From an uncultured Prevotellaceae bacterium (GTDB lineage: Bacteria; Bacteroidota; Bacteroidia; Bacteroidales; Bacteroidaceae): 64,000 bases of DNA. Under the pieces are notes generated by a model. It was not told the DNA's origin, did no database searches, and worked only from the letters and a program-made list of their open reading frames with translations. Positions 9,007-16,912 of this stretch are shown here, piece by piece. The position numbers and the translations under genes are program-made. Location of the stretch: contig ONMA01000008.1 in assembly GCA_900318815.1 (NCBI GenBank), positions 1 to 64,000 on the forward strand. Direction: 5' to 3'. Numbering within the stretch: position 1 is the first letter of the stretch; each line of letters begins with the position of its first letter.

Positions 9007-9014
9007 CAAAGGTA
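9007..9014 (-). promoter_or_regulatory. -7 box of the AraC-type gene
   Basis: TACCTTTG on the minus strand, about 20 bases before the ATG at 8988; this supports that start over a TTG further upstream. Confidence 0.6.
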
Positions 9015-9098
9015 CGAAGAAAATAGGAAAATGGTGTACTTTCGCCTGCTTTTCGTAAGTTTAACGGGGAAAACGGATGATAATTGAGAAAGAATTTG

Positions 9099-9106
9099 TA
9101 AATTTG
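9099..9106 (+). promoter_or_regulatory. -7 box of the DUF3791 gene
   Basis: TAAATTTG, 20 bases before the ATG at 9127. Confidence 0.5.
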
Positions 9107-9126
9107 CGCCCAAAAGACATCAGTTT

Positions 9127-9414
9127 ATGTTTAGCATCAAGGACATATCCGAGTACATCGTTCTGCTTATCGCAGCCTTCGCCAGTCAATACAATATGAC
9201 CGACGCTGAGGCGTATCGCTATCTGAGCCGCTATGGAGCCATCAAGGTGGCTCACGACTTCTACGACGTGATGCACACCCAACCGATGGGTGATATGGTG
9301 CAGAGCATGGCCTCGTATTGCCACAGAAAAGCTGCGGAAAACGAGGACAGGGCAAGCTCGCTTGCTTTGCCGAGTGATAGCAGGTTAGACGAAGTCAAAG
9401 GAGGTACGATATGA
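9127..9414 (+). CDS. DUF3791 family protein
   Basis: 95 residues. YRYLSRYGAIKVAHDFYDVMHTQ and the following helix fit the DUF3791 family, small proteins commonly encoded beside DUF3990 ADP-ribosyltransferase-like proteins. Residues beyond about 72 (ENEDRASSLALPSD...) look like a non-conserved tail. The stop overlaps the DUF3990 remnant as ATGA, with a strong AGGAGG ribosome site at 9399-9404 for that next start. Confidence 0.75.
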   Translation: MFSIKDISEYIVLLIAAFASQYNMTDAEAYRYLSRYGAIKVAHDFYDVMHTQPMGDMVQSMASYCHRKAAENEDRASSLALPSDSRLDEVKGGTI

Positions 9415-9560
9415 TACAGCTTTACCACGGTTCCACGGTCGATATCGATTGCATCGACCTCCAGAAATCTCGTCCCAACAAGGATTTCGGACGTGGTTTC
9501 TATCTCTCTGCCGACCGCCAGCTTTTCCTCAGTTACTTTCCCAAACGACTAAACAACTAA
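9411..9560 (+). pseudogene. truncated DUF3990 protein
   Basis: 49 codons (MIQLYHGSTVDIDCIDL... FGRGFYLSADRQ) match the N-terminus of DUF3990, an ADP-ribosyltransferase-like family normally about 150 residues or more. The frame ends where the tandem microrepeat aactaaac introduces TAA codons at 9549-9576. The catalytic C-terminal part is missing. Confidence 0.8.
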
Positions 9561-9583
9561 ACAACTAAACAACTAAAAGAATT

Positions 9584-9754
9584 ATGAAAGAGAAGGTATT
9601 ACAGGCCATGCGTGAGTTCGGCGCTCCCGTGAACGCTGGCAAGATTGCGGAGATTACAGGCATCGACCGCAAAGAGGTTGACAAGGCTTTTGCCGAGTTG
9701 AAGAAGGAAGGCGCGATTGTTTCGCCCGTCCGCTGCAAGTGGCAGCCCGCTTGA
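9584..9754 (+). CDS. small winged-helix-like protein
   Basis: 56 residues (MKEKVLQAMREFG... VRCKWQPA). The pattern of three helices with IAEITGIDRKEVDKAFAELKKEG is a compact winged helix-turn-helix. Likely a small DNA-binding regulator; target unknown. It follows the microrepeat that ends the DUF3990 remnant and precedes a degraded stretch. Confidence 0.75.
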   Translation: MKEKVLQAMREFGAPVNAGKIAEITGIDRKEVDKAFAELKKEGAIVSPVRCKWQPA

Positions 9755-9896
9755 TATTCTCTCATGGCTTCGACAGGTGCATCTGCACCACGACGCATAT
9801 AAATTTTTTCTTCAGGCGGCAAGCAAGGTGACCGACACATGGCGCTGCCCCCGCTGCAAGCGAAAGAAAGAGAAGTTTGTACCAGTAGAAGAATAA
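9755..9896 (+). other. open-frame remnant with Cys-x2-Cys tail
   Basis: The frame through 9756-9896 reads DILSWLRQVHLHHDAYKFF... and ends WRCPRCKRKKEKFVPVEE before a TAA. There is no start codon, so it looks like the 3' end of a lost gene. Family not recognised. Confidence 0.4.
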
Positions 9897-9906
9897 ATCA
9901 AGAATT

Positions 9907-10665
9907 ATGGAAATAAAAGCAATCAAGGCCGTGCGCATGTTTGATCACGGCTTCATGAATCAGCCATTTGCCTTTGGCGGCGAGGAGGGCAAGGAGATGT
10001 TCGACGAGCAGATTATCTACCGCAGTTCGCTCCAGAACTTCCTCATCGAGACCGACGAAGGCATCATCCTCATCGATACAGGCTTCAAGACCGGTATGTC
10101 GGCCCAGGCCAAGAAACTGGGCGCACCCCTCTACATGGGCGACAAGGTAGACGACTATATGGCATCGTTCGCCGCGCTGGGCTACAAGCCTGAACAGGTG
10201 ACGAAGATTCTCATCACCCACAAGCACGGCGACCATTCGGACTGCATCAGCGAGTTCCCCAACGCCAAGGTCTATATCTCGCCCGAGGATGCCGACGCGA
10301 TGAAACTCGAAGGAGAGAACATCGTGCGTGTCAGCTATAAGGACGGTCGCTACCAGAACTTCCCCGCCTGCGAGGAAATCGCCCCCGGCCTCTACTTCAT
10401 CGAGGCAAAGGGCCACACCAAGGGCAATAGCATCGTCATTTTGGAGCACGACGGACTCTACTACATGTTCCACGGCGACATCACCTACTGCGACGCTGCC
10501 CTGAAAGCCAACAAACTCTCGATTATCTTCGAAGACAAGACTGCAGCCCGCGAGACCCTCGACCGCGTCCGCACTTTCATCAAGAACAATCCCACCGTCT
10601 ATCTCTCCACCCACTGCCCTGAGGGCTACGAGAATCTGGAGATGAAGCGGGTGATGAAACTTTGA
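9907..10665 (+). CDS. metallo-beta-lactamase fold hydrolase
   Basis: 252 residues. HKHGDH at 105-110 is the zinc-binding motif, followed by GHTKGNS, FHGDITY and STHCPEG, which supply the remaining metal ligands. The overall layout is like lactonase or glyoxalase II-type enzymes; the substrate is unknown. It is followed by a hairpin terminator. Confidence 0.88.
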   Translation: MEIKAIKAVRMFDHGFMNQPFAFGGEEGKEMFDEQIIYRSSLQNFLIETDEGIILIDTGFKTGMSAQAKKLGAPLYMGDKVDDYMASFAALGYKPEQVTKILITHKHGDHSDCISEFPNAKVYISPEDADAMKLEGENIVRVSYKDGRYQNFPACEEIAPGLYFIEAKGHTKGNSIVILEHDGLYYMFHGDITYCDAALKANKLSIIFEDKTAARETLDRVRTFIKNNPTVYLSTHCPEGYENLEMKRVMKL

Positions 10666-10732
10666 GCCAACCGAGCGTCATTGAGTACGCTCAAAATGGC
10701 CGAGGTGCAGCCAAAGGCATGCAAACTGTAAA

Positions 10733-10760
10733 CGATAGGAGGGCTTCGGCTCTCCTATCG
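10733..10760 (+). terminator. hairpin after the hydrolase gene
   Basis: cgataggag pairs perfectly with ctcctatcg around the loop ggcttcggct. Only a short T run follows (catttcat), so strength is uncertain. Confidence 0.6.
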
Positions 10761-10800
10761 CATTTCATCTCATCGACGGCCACCTGCTCGATGGAAAGGC

Positions 10801-11262
10801 TTATTTTTCTCCCAGTCTATCTAACAGAGCCTGACAGCCCTCCAGAACGTCGCGCCAAGTGGCCTCGAAGTTGCCCGTGTACCAAGGGTCGGCCACGTCG
10901 CCGGGCCGTTTGGTGAAGTCCATTAGCATCACGATTTTTCCTTCTGGGTCGCCACCGCAGATGTTCAGCATGTTGCGGATGTTCCAGGAGTCCATGCCTA
11001 TCAGCAGATCGTAGCGATCGTAGTCCGAGCGTGTCATCTGCCGTGCAGTCTTGCCCGCACAGCCAATGCCGTGCTCCGCCAGTTTCCGTCGGGCAGGGGG
11101 GTAGACGCTGTTGCCTATCTCCTCCGTCGATGTGGCCGCCGACTCAATCATGAAGCTGTCCTCCAGCCCCGCCTTCTTCACCAAGTCCTTCATCACGAAC
11201 TCCGCCATCGGGCTTCGGCAGATGTTCCCGTGACAGACAAAAAGTATTCTATGTAAGCCCAT
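10801..11262 (-). CDS. low-molecular-weight protein tyrosine phosphatase
   Basis: 153 residues. The phosphate-binding loop C10-HGNICR-16-S follows the first strand, and the general-acid motif DPWYTG is near residue 125. Both are intact. It should hydrolyse phosphotyrosine in the cytoplasm; in some bacteria such enzymes control exopolysaccharide export. It lies 7 bases downstream of the GH43 gene and may be co-transcribed. Confidence 0.92.
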   Translation of the reverse strand: MGLHRILFVCHGNICRSPMAEFVMKDLVKKAGLEDSFMIESAATSTEEIGNSVYPPARRKLAEHGIGCAGKTARQMTRSDYDRYDLLIGMDSWNIRNMLNICGGDPEGKIVMLMDFTKRPGDVADPWYTGNFEATWRDVLEGCQALLDRLGEK

Positions 11263-11269
11263 TCTTTGC

Positions 11270-12259
11270 CTATTTCGTTTCGATGTTGATCTTGGGAATG
11301 CGCCCGTCTTTCATGCGCTGGAACTCGCGGAAGGCAGTGGTGCGACGGAAACCGTTGCCACCAGAGGGGATGCCGTCGTGATAGAAGAGGTATGACTTAC
11401 CCTTGAAGTCGATAGTACCGCCATGAATGGTAAAAGAGCCAGGTGCCTCGTCGGTGATACGGCCCTCGTAGTGCCAGGGGCCGTGGATGCTCTTGGCCGT
11501 CGAGTAGGCCCAATGCTCAGGCACGCCACCGGCGGCATACTCCAAGAAATAGGTATCGCCAATCTTATAGATCCAAGGAGCTTCCTCAAAGCCAGTCTTC
11601 ATCACCTTCTTGTGCAGTTGGTAGTCCATCTTCAGGCATTTGGGTCCGAACTGTGCCTCGTCGTCCAGCATGGGGCGCATGTCGCAGATGCCGTTGTTGG
11701 CAAAGCTCTTGTCGATGCTGATCATGTCCTCGTTCAACTTGGCATACCAGCAGCCGTTGTTGCCCCAGAAGAGCCAAGCCTGTCCGTCATCATCAATAAA
11801 TACCGTTGGGTCGATGAATCCCCAGTTACCAGGGATGAGCGGCTTGCCGATAGGGTCAGTCCAAGGGCCTTCAGGGCGGTCGGCTACAGCTACGCCAATG
11901 CCGTGGAGACCCTTAGCGGCATCCTCGGCAGCCACATACCAGTACCACTTGCCGTTGCGCTCAATGGCCTGCGAGGCCCAGGCGTTGTCGCCCTGCTTGG
12001 CCCACTTGAAGTGGGCGGTGGTCAATACGATGCCGTGATCCGTCCAATGCTCCATGTCGGTAGTGGAAAACACCTGCCAGTCGGGCATACGGAAATAAGT
12101 TGCCGTGTCCAGGTCGTGTCCAGTGAACACATAGAGACGGTCGCCCGATACCACGGGAGCGGGGTCGGGGTTATACAGACGGTTGTTCACGCGCTTTTGC
12201 GCTTGCACCGTGACAGCCAACATCAGCGTGAAGGCTGCGAGAAAGGTTCTTTTCATCAT
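11270..12259 (-). CDS. glycoside hydrolase family 43 protein, secreted
   Basis: 329 residues with a signal peptide (MMKRTFLAAFTLMLAVTVQA). The five-bladed propeller begins with NPDPAPVVSGDRLYVFTGHD, typical of GH43, with DPTVFIDDDGQAWLFWG as the second blade motif. There is no additional carbohydrate-binding domain. Expected activity is on arabinan or xylan side chains, outside the cytoplasm. Promoter TAATTTTG lies upstream near 12286. Confidence 0.9.
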   Translation of the reverse strand: MMKRTFLAAFTLMLAVTVQAQKRVNNRLYNPDPAPVVSGDRLYVFTGHDLDTATYFRMPDWQVFSTTDMEHWTDHGIVLTTAHFKWAKQGDNAWASQAIERNGKWYWYVAAEDAAKGLHGIGVAVADRPEGPWTDPIGKPLIPGNWGFIDPTVFIDDDGQAWLFWGNNGCWYAKLNEDMISIDKSFANNGICDMRPMLDDEAQFGPKCLKMDYQLHKKVMKTGFEEAPWIYKIGDTYFLEYAAGGVPEHWAYSTAKSIHGPWHYEGRITDEAPGSFTIHGGTIDFKGKSYLFYHDGIPSGGNGFRRTTAFREFQRMKDGRIPKINIETK

Positions 12260-12365
12260 AGTTCTACATTTTAGTATTTTGGTGCAAAATTACCAAAAAA
12301 AGTTCAATTTAAGGTGCTAAAAATGTTTTTTTCTCTTAGTCGTTCTTTTTCTCACTTTTTCTTAT

Positions 12366-12373
12366 TAATTTTG
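12366..12373 (+). promoter_or_regulatory. -7 box of the second restriction locus
   Basis: TAATTTTG, 15 bases before the ATG at 12389. Confidence 0.6.
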
Positions 12374-12388
12374 CACTTCAAAGAATAT

Positions 12389-12526
12389 ATGTACGCCATT
12401 GACATAAAAGAGGATTATCTGCTTGGGTTGGGAAACGGCATACTTGAGAAACTGCTTCTTGACCGCACCACAGGTGAGAACATCATCTGGGCAACGGATG
12501 ACTATGCCTCGATGGGTGATGCCTAT
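12389..12526 (+). repeat. 138-bp coding segment duplicated from 2034-2171 (copy 2)
   Basis: 131 of 138 bases identical to the start of the methylase-like gene on the opposite strand at 2034-2171. Four of the seven differences change the codons at positions 3, 20 and 21; the rest are third-base changes. Confidence 0.95.
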
Positions 12527-12961
12527 AAATATAGTGATTTTATCAAGCAAGGAAATGATGTCTGCTATAATGGCAGGAAGGTTATGATAGATGAGGTGCT
12601 CGATTATTCATTTGAAGAAATACCCACAAAAGCAGAGTTGGACGAGAATCCTAATCTCTTTTATGCTGGTATAGTTTATGAAGATCAGAGTACAGAAACG
12701 ATATCCATTACAAAACTCGTTCCACTAAGGCACGTCACAGAATTAACTAAAAACGAACTGATAAAACTGAAAAAGCAAATACATCCTGGCGGTTTCTTCC
12801 TTGGAGATTACGAGAACACTCTGGGTATTGATAGAAAAGAACTTTCTGATGTTTCCAAGAACGCACTTATTTGTAACGTCAAAAGGGAAAATACCAGACA
12901 TTTTATAAATGGTACTGCCAAAACAAAATATATAAACATAGTAGTATGGCAAGACAATTGA
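12389..12961 (+). CDS. mosaic protein: 46-residue subunit-M-like start fused to an unknown domain
   Basis: 190 residues. The first 46 (MYAIDIKEDYLLGLGNG...) are nearly identical to those of the methylase-like gene at 1167-2171. The remainder (from KYSDFIKQGNDVC) is unrelated and not recognised. It overlaps the start of the cytosine methyltransferase by 16 bases, so it is the first gene of that operon. It has a clear promoter. It may be a recombinant whose start and expression signals come from a different restriction gene. Confidence 0.75.
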   Translation: MYAIDIKEDYLLGLGNGILEKLLLDRTTGENIIWATDDYASMGDAYKYSDFIKQGNDVCYNGRKVMIDEVLDYSFEEIPTKAELDENPNLFYAGIVYEDQSTETISITKLVPLRHVTELTKNELIKLKKQIHPGGFFLGDYENTLGIDRKELSDVSKNALICNVKRENTRHFINGTAKTKYINIVVWQDN

Positions 12962-14127
12962 CACATATTGATTTGTTTGCTGGGGCAGGAGGTCTTTCAG
13001 AAGGACTTTCTGAGGCAGGATTCCACGGTTTATATGCCAACGAAATTATGCCTATATACGCATTTACATACCAACAGAACCATCCAGACACAAAAGTCAC
13101 AACAGCCGACATCAGGTCGCTTGACGCTAATGAAATCCGTGAAGAGTTAGGATTAGAGCGTGGAGAACTTGACCTGTTAGCTGGTGGACCGCCATGTCAA
13201 GGATTTTCTATAAATGCTCCTGTAAGAAGTAAAGATGACGCAAGGAATCATCTGTTTAAGGAATATCTGAGATTTGTCGATGCGTTTGCCCCGCGCTTCG
13301 TTCTTATCGAAAATGTACCAGGTCTGGTATCTTTTGAGCACGGCGCGACACTCGATGCTATACTGCTGGCTTTGTCTGAACTTGGATATGGTGCAGACGT
13401 GCGAATCTTAGGGGCAGCCTATTATGGGGTGCCTCAAATGCGATGGCGTACTATTATCATTGGTAGCAGGGGGAGTGAACTTCCTTCCGATGCCTTCCCC
13501 ACTCCCATATTCCACGCTCCAATCAAGCCAAACTTTACTACGACTTTTAATGGTAAGCAGCTTGTACAATTGCCCACATCAGAGTTGGAGGCAAAGTTTA
13601 CAACCGTGAAGGAAGCCATTGGTGATTTGCCACCATTAAAGAGTGGAACAAAAGGATTGCGTGTCAAGAAATACGCATGTGAGCCTTTCTGTGACTATCA
13701 AGTGCGGAGCCGCATCGGTTCTTCTGGCGTATATAACCATGAGGCTCCGCTATTGGCTCCCATTAATATGGAGCGTTTGAAATACATTAGACCTGGGGGG
13801 AATTGGACAGACATCCCCGACGACTTATTGCCCAAAGGAATGAAAAGGGCCAATAAAGGCGACCACACGAAACGTTATGGGCGAGTAGAACCCGATGGGT
13901 TGGCTTCGACTATACTTACAAAATGCGACCCCCATTGGGGTGCCTATTTCCACTACGAACAGGATCGCTCGTTTACCGTGCGTGAAGCAGCTCGAATTCA
14001 GTCGTTCCCCGATCATTTTGTTTTCTACGGAAACACTGCTGAACAATACGCGCAGGTGGGCAATGCTGTTCCACCACTACTGGCCAAGGCTGTAGGTTTG
14101 TCAATCAATAGAATGTTAACACAATAA
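12946..14127 (+). CDS. DNA (cytosine-5)-methyltransferase
   Basis: 393 residues with all the main motifs: FAGAGG at 11-16 (SAM binding), PPCQGF at 82-87 with catalytic Cys84, ENV at 122-124, a variable target-recognition region, then QSFPDHF and QVGNAVPPLLA. It methylates cytosine at carbon 5 in a specific site, which is not predictable here. The NotI-family endonuclease starts 4 bases downstream, so this is the protecting enzyme of a type II system. Confidence 0.96.
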   Translation: MARQLTHIDLFAGAGGLSEGLSEAGFHGLYANEIMPIYAFTYQQNHPDTKVTTADIRSLDANEIREELGLERGELDLLAGGPPCQGFSINAPVRSKDDARNHLFKEYLRFVDAFAPRFVLIENVPGLVSFEHGATLDAILLALSELGYGADVRILGAAYYGVPQMRWRTIIIGSRGSELPSDAFPTPIFHAPIKPNFTTTFNGKQLVQLPTSELEAKFTTVKEAIGDLPPLKSGTKGLRVKKYACEPFCDYQVRSRIGSSGVYNHEAPLLAPINMERLKYIRPGGNWTDIPDDLLPKGMKRANKGDHTKRYGRVEPDGLASTILTKCDPHWGAYFHYEQDRSFTVREAARIQSFPDHFVFYGNTAEQYAQVGNAVPPLLAKAVGLSINRMLTQ

Positions 14128-14131
14128 TAAT

Positions 14132-15046
14132 ATGGCAGGTTATATATCAGAATTTTTTGGCTATCGTTCATCGGACAACTCTAACGTTGCAATAAAAGCT
14201 GCAGCACGCAAGAAATGCCCATTCTTGGGTAGCTACTGTACAAAGACACTTTCACGAACGAATGAAATTTCGGGCGTTTGCACTGTTCGCCAGAAAACGG
14301 AAGGCTCGCCTGACGTGATTTGCTGTCCGATCAGACTATATGCAGAGAACTATAAAATGCTTCACGAAATCTCAAAAATAGCATTCGGCATCGACCTTGA
14401 CTTGTTTTCAGGGAGGGTTGCTGTTGACGAAGCAAAGAAGAGTTGTGGAGCCATTGCTGTTTTTGGAAAAGGATGGGGAGGAGAATTGCGTCTCCCCCAG
14501 CGCAAAGGTGTCGGTTCTTACTTTGTCGACTGGGTGCTTGCCCGTCTTGATGAAAACGGAGAACTTGTGGAGTTTACTGCTATTGAAGTTCAGACGGTAG
14601 ACACTACTGGCAACTATCGAACGGCAAGGGAAGCGCTGTTGAAGCGAAGAGAAATAGAAAGTGATACAGTTGGATTGAACTGGGAAAATGTTTCAAAGCG
14701 CATCATCCCGCAGCTTATATACAAGGGACAGGTATTGCAACGTGAAGACCTTTGCAAAACCGGACTGTTCTTCGTTGCTCCGCATCCTGTATATGCAAGG
14801 GTCTTGGATCGTCTTGGCGGAAAAGAAAAACTGCCAAAATTTCCGTCTCAGCCTGCAAGTATCCACTTTATCTCCTATGACAAAGACTGTAATAGTTCTA
14901 TGTCAGATTCCGAGATAACCCCATTACATATAGTAGAAGAACATTGCACTACGGTCTACAAAGTTCAAGAAGCATTCTCTTCTTTGAATCTACCTGAAGG
15001 AAATGTTTACCGTGATGCTATTAGGAAAAGTTTGTATGGAGAATAA
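14132..15046 (+). CDS. NotI-family type II restriction endonuclease
   Basis: 304 residues. The N-terminal Cys set (C29, C36, C50, C64/C65) fits the iron-binding module of NotI, and residues 133 (VDWVL) and 152-154 (EVQ) give the D...E-x-Q active site of the NotI family PD-(D/E)XK variant. NotI recognises an eight-base GC-rich site; whether this homologue does is inference. It is tightly linked downstream of the C5 methyltransferase. Confidence 0.8.
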   Translation: MAGYISEFFGYRSSDNSNVAIKAAARKKCPFLGSYCTKTLSRTNEISGVCTVRQKTEGSPDVICCPIRLYAENYKMLHEISKIAFGIDLDLFSGRVAVDEAKKSCGAIAVFGKGWGGELRLPQRKGVGSYFVDWVLARLDENGELVEFTAIEVQTVDTTGNYRTAREALLKRREIESDTVGLNWENVSKRIIPQLIYKGQVLQREDLCKTGLFFVAPHPVYARVLDRLGGKEKLPKFPSQPASIHFISYDKDCNSSMSDSEITPLHIVEEHCTTVYKVQEAFSSLNLPEGNVYRDAIRKSLYGE

Positions 15047-15513
15047 GTATTGACAGCAATACATATTATCAAAGAAAAGTATCCGCGACCGCGTAACACG
15101 TGACCGTGAACCGTCTATCCACGCCATGCAGTCATTCTTCTGGAGTGTAGTTTTTGTCCTTGATGGTGATTTTCTGCACTTGCCCAAGTTCGTGAGTTTG
15201 ATTAATGGTGGCTCTGAGGAGTTCCGTGAAAATGGTTGGCATGGCATGTAATGTATTGTCGGTCAAAGAAACGAACCAGCGTATTTATCCGCTCGGTATG
15301 GACTTTGAGATATTTAAGAATCATGCTTTACATGCTGCAGAACAGTGGCAGAAGCGTCGTCAGTGGTTTGATAGCAAATGGATAGCTTCTGCTTTGTGAA
15401 AGAATAAACGAAACGAAGAGAAGAATATTGTTGCTTTCATATCCGAAATTACTAAATTAGTTCGAAAAATGGAAATTTCCTGTATATAGTTTATGAATAT
15501 CGGAAATTGTTAT
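15047..15513. other. intergenic stretch with short coding-like fragments
   Basis: A 36-codon minus-strand frame (15132-15242, MPTIFTELLRATINQTHELG...) and a 52-codon plus frame (15241-15399, MACNVLSVKETNQRIYPLG...) look partly gene-like, but neither belongs to a family I recognise. They may be remnants at the left edge of the mobile module. Confidence 0.35.
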
Positions 15514-15521
15514 TACCTTTG
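15514..15521 (+). promoter_or_regulatory. -7 box at the left of the mobile module
   Basis: TACCTTTG, about 40 bases before the ATG at 15558. Confidence 0.5.
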
Positions 15522-15557
15522 TAGGCGATTCGCACTAATGCGGGTCGCTTATTATTT

Positions 15558-16121
15558 ATGATGTCAACAGTTGTAAGGCGCGACGGACATATCGTCGGTT
15601 TCTTTAAGAAGAAAAGTGCAGGCAGGGTGAACGGGGGACTGTCGGCCTCGCAATTCATTGCCATGCAGACAGAGAAACCCATCATTGGAGACAGCGATCC
15701 GAATAAGGTAAAGGACATTTTAGAAGAAGTAGAAAAGGAATTAGAAAAGTTCACATCGTATCACACAGAGACAGAACAACAGAAAATAAACAAACGTAAG
15801 TCACGGCATTACAACTATGACGAAGCAAGTGCAACCATTCAAGCACCCGCGACAGGGCAAGCTGAAAATCACTCAGGACAGAGTGGTTGCTATCATCATG
15901 CGCATCATAGATTCCGAAGGGTTGGAAGTGGCGAAAGAAGAGTTCCGGCACATGAATTACTGGTACAGTACCGAGCGAGGGTGGGCAGAGACGGCAGAAC
16001 AGGTTTACGCCATCTTTGCCGAAGAGCAAAAGAGGCTCAACAAGGAGCAGAGGGCTGCACGACTGGAGGAACAACGGGCCGGGGCACCTTCCATCATTAT
16101 GGTCAACCAGAACGAGGCTAA
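15558..16121 (+). CDS. unknown protein of the mobile module; 3' half overlaps another gene
   Basis: The first ~86 residues (MMSTVVRRDGHIVGFFKKKSAG... to KSRHYNYDEAS) have natural composition, but beyond that the frame is the shadow of the gene at 15817, rich in R, G and H. The real gene may be frameshifted into that next frame (+1) or simply end in an overlap. Function unknown. Confidence 0.45.
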   Translation: MMSTVVRRDGHIVGFFKKKSAGRVNGGLSASQFIAMQTEKPIIGDSDPNKVKDILEEVEKELEKFTSYHTETEQQKINKRKSRHYNYDEASATIQAPATGQAENHSGQSGCYHHAHHRFRRVGSGERRVPAHELLVQYRARVGRDGRTGLRHLCRRAKEAQQGAEGCTTGGTTGRGTFHHYGQPERG

Positions 16122-16215
16122 TGGAATGAAGCGTCAAAAGTTCCATTCAGACCAGTTCACGGGGATAGCAGAAAGTGGTGTCGAGATTATCCATACGAAG
16201 AAAACAAAGAAGTGA
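15817..16215 (+). CDS. unknown mobile-module protein
   Basis: 132 residues, basic N-terminus (MTKQVQPFKHPRQGKLKITQ) followed by helices with YAIFAEEQKRLNKEQRAARLEE. The protein composition in this frame is convincing. It ends one base before the next start. Family not recognised; location beside an ATPase and a toprim-like gene suggests a replication or regulatory accessory protein. Confidence 0.7.
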   Translation: MTKQVQPFKHPRQGKLKITQDRVVAIIMRIIDSEGLEVAKEEFRHMNYWYSTERGWAETAEQVYAIFAEEQKRLNKEQRAARLEEQRAGAPSIIMVNQNEANGMKRQKFHSDQFTGIAESGVEIIHTKKTKK

Positions 16216-16216
16216 T

Positions 16217-16744
16217 ATGACCGCAGAAGAAAAGAAAGCATTCCTGGAAAGTTTGGCCGGGATGTTCCAAGGTGCCAATATGCAGAACGCGCAGGTCAAC
16301 ATGTTTGTGGAGAGTGGGGCGAAGGTGGTCTATAAGGAGGTGACCACAAGCAGAAACGAGGAATCTGGCCGTCAGCACTTCCCGCCGAACCGCAATGAGT
16401 CGGAGGGGCGGCAGTGGTATGAGTTCCTCATGAAGCAGGGTTTTATCGGTAGCGAGACCACGCTGCCTTGCTGGATGTTCCTGATGGGGTTCTCCACGGT
16501 GCAGCCCGAAGAGGTGAAGCCCATAGCATGGCTGAAGACCGTGGAGACGGCAAGGCTGATGCTCCGAAAGGTTCACGGCAACCTGATAGACGCACGGCGG
16601 CTGACCGTGAGCCGCATGGAAGAGTTGGCGGCTCAGTGCTTCACCAAACAGGGTGTACCGCTCAAACTGGCCAAGCCGAAGAAGGAATATTCGCAGGATG
16701 CGGACGCGATAGAAAATTTTCTTCCGACCGTTTCCGACCAGTAG
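16217..16744 (+). CDS. unknown mobile-module protein
   Basis: 175 residues from MTAEEKKAFLESLAG, chosen because it follows the previous stop by one base. The middle has GRQWYEFLMKQGFIG and TVQPEEVKPIAWLKTVETARLML. No recognisable domain. Two hairpin terminators follow it. Confidence 0.7.
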   Translation: MTAEEKKAFLESLAGMFQGANMQNAQVNMFVESGAKVVYKEVTTSRNEESGRQHFPPNRNESEGRQWYEFLMKQGFIGSETTLPCWMFLMGFSTVQPEEVKPIAWLKTVETARLMLRKVHGNLIDARRLTVSRMEELAAQCFTKQGVPLKLAKPKKEYSQDADAIENFLPTVSDQ

Positions 16745-16751
16745 CAAAAGT

Positions 16752-16811
16752 CCTGTTGCAACAGGCTTTTCGATAGTTTTGCCCGACCGTTTCCGACATG
16801 GAACGGTCGGG
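16752..16811 (+). terminator. tandem terminator hairpins
   Basis: cctgttg/caacagg (16752-16765) is followed by CTTTT, and cccgaccgtt/aacggtcggg (16782-16791 with 16802-16811) by CTTTTAC. Both perfectly paired stems lie just after the stop at 16744. Confidence 0.85.
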
Positions 16812-16853
16812 CTTTTACATGTTGTTCAGGTTGTTTTTTTGCGGTATTTTGAG

Positions 16854-16861
16854 TAACTTTG
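16854..16861 (+). promoter_or_regulatory. -7 box of the RecA-like ATPase gene
   Basis: TAACTTTG, about 50 bases before the ATG at 16913 and just after the double terminator. Confidence 0.6.
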
Positions 16862-16912
16862 TGGATAGAAAAAGCGCTTTTTCAACAAATAAACTCATGT
16901 TGAACGAATAGA

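Noticed and set aside
14990..15247. 85-codon minus-strand frame after the NotI-like gene
   Set aside because: It overlaps the end of the endonuclease gene and has low-complexity composition.
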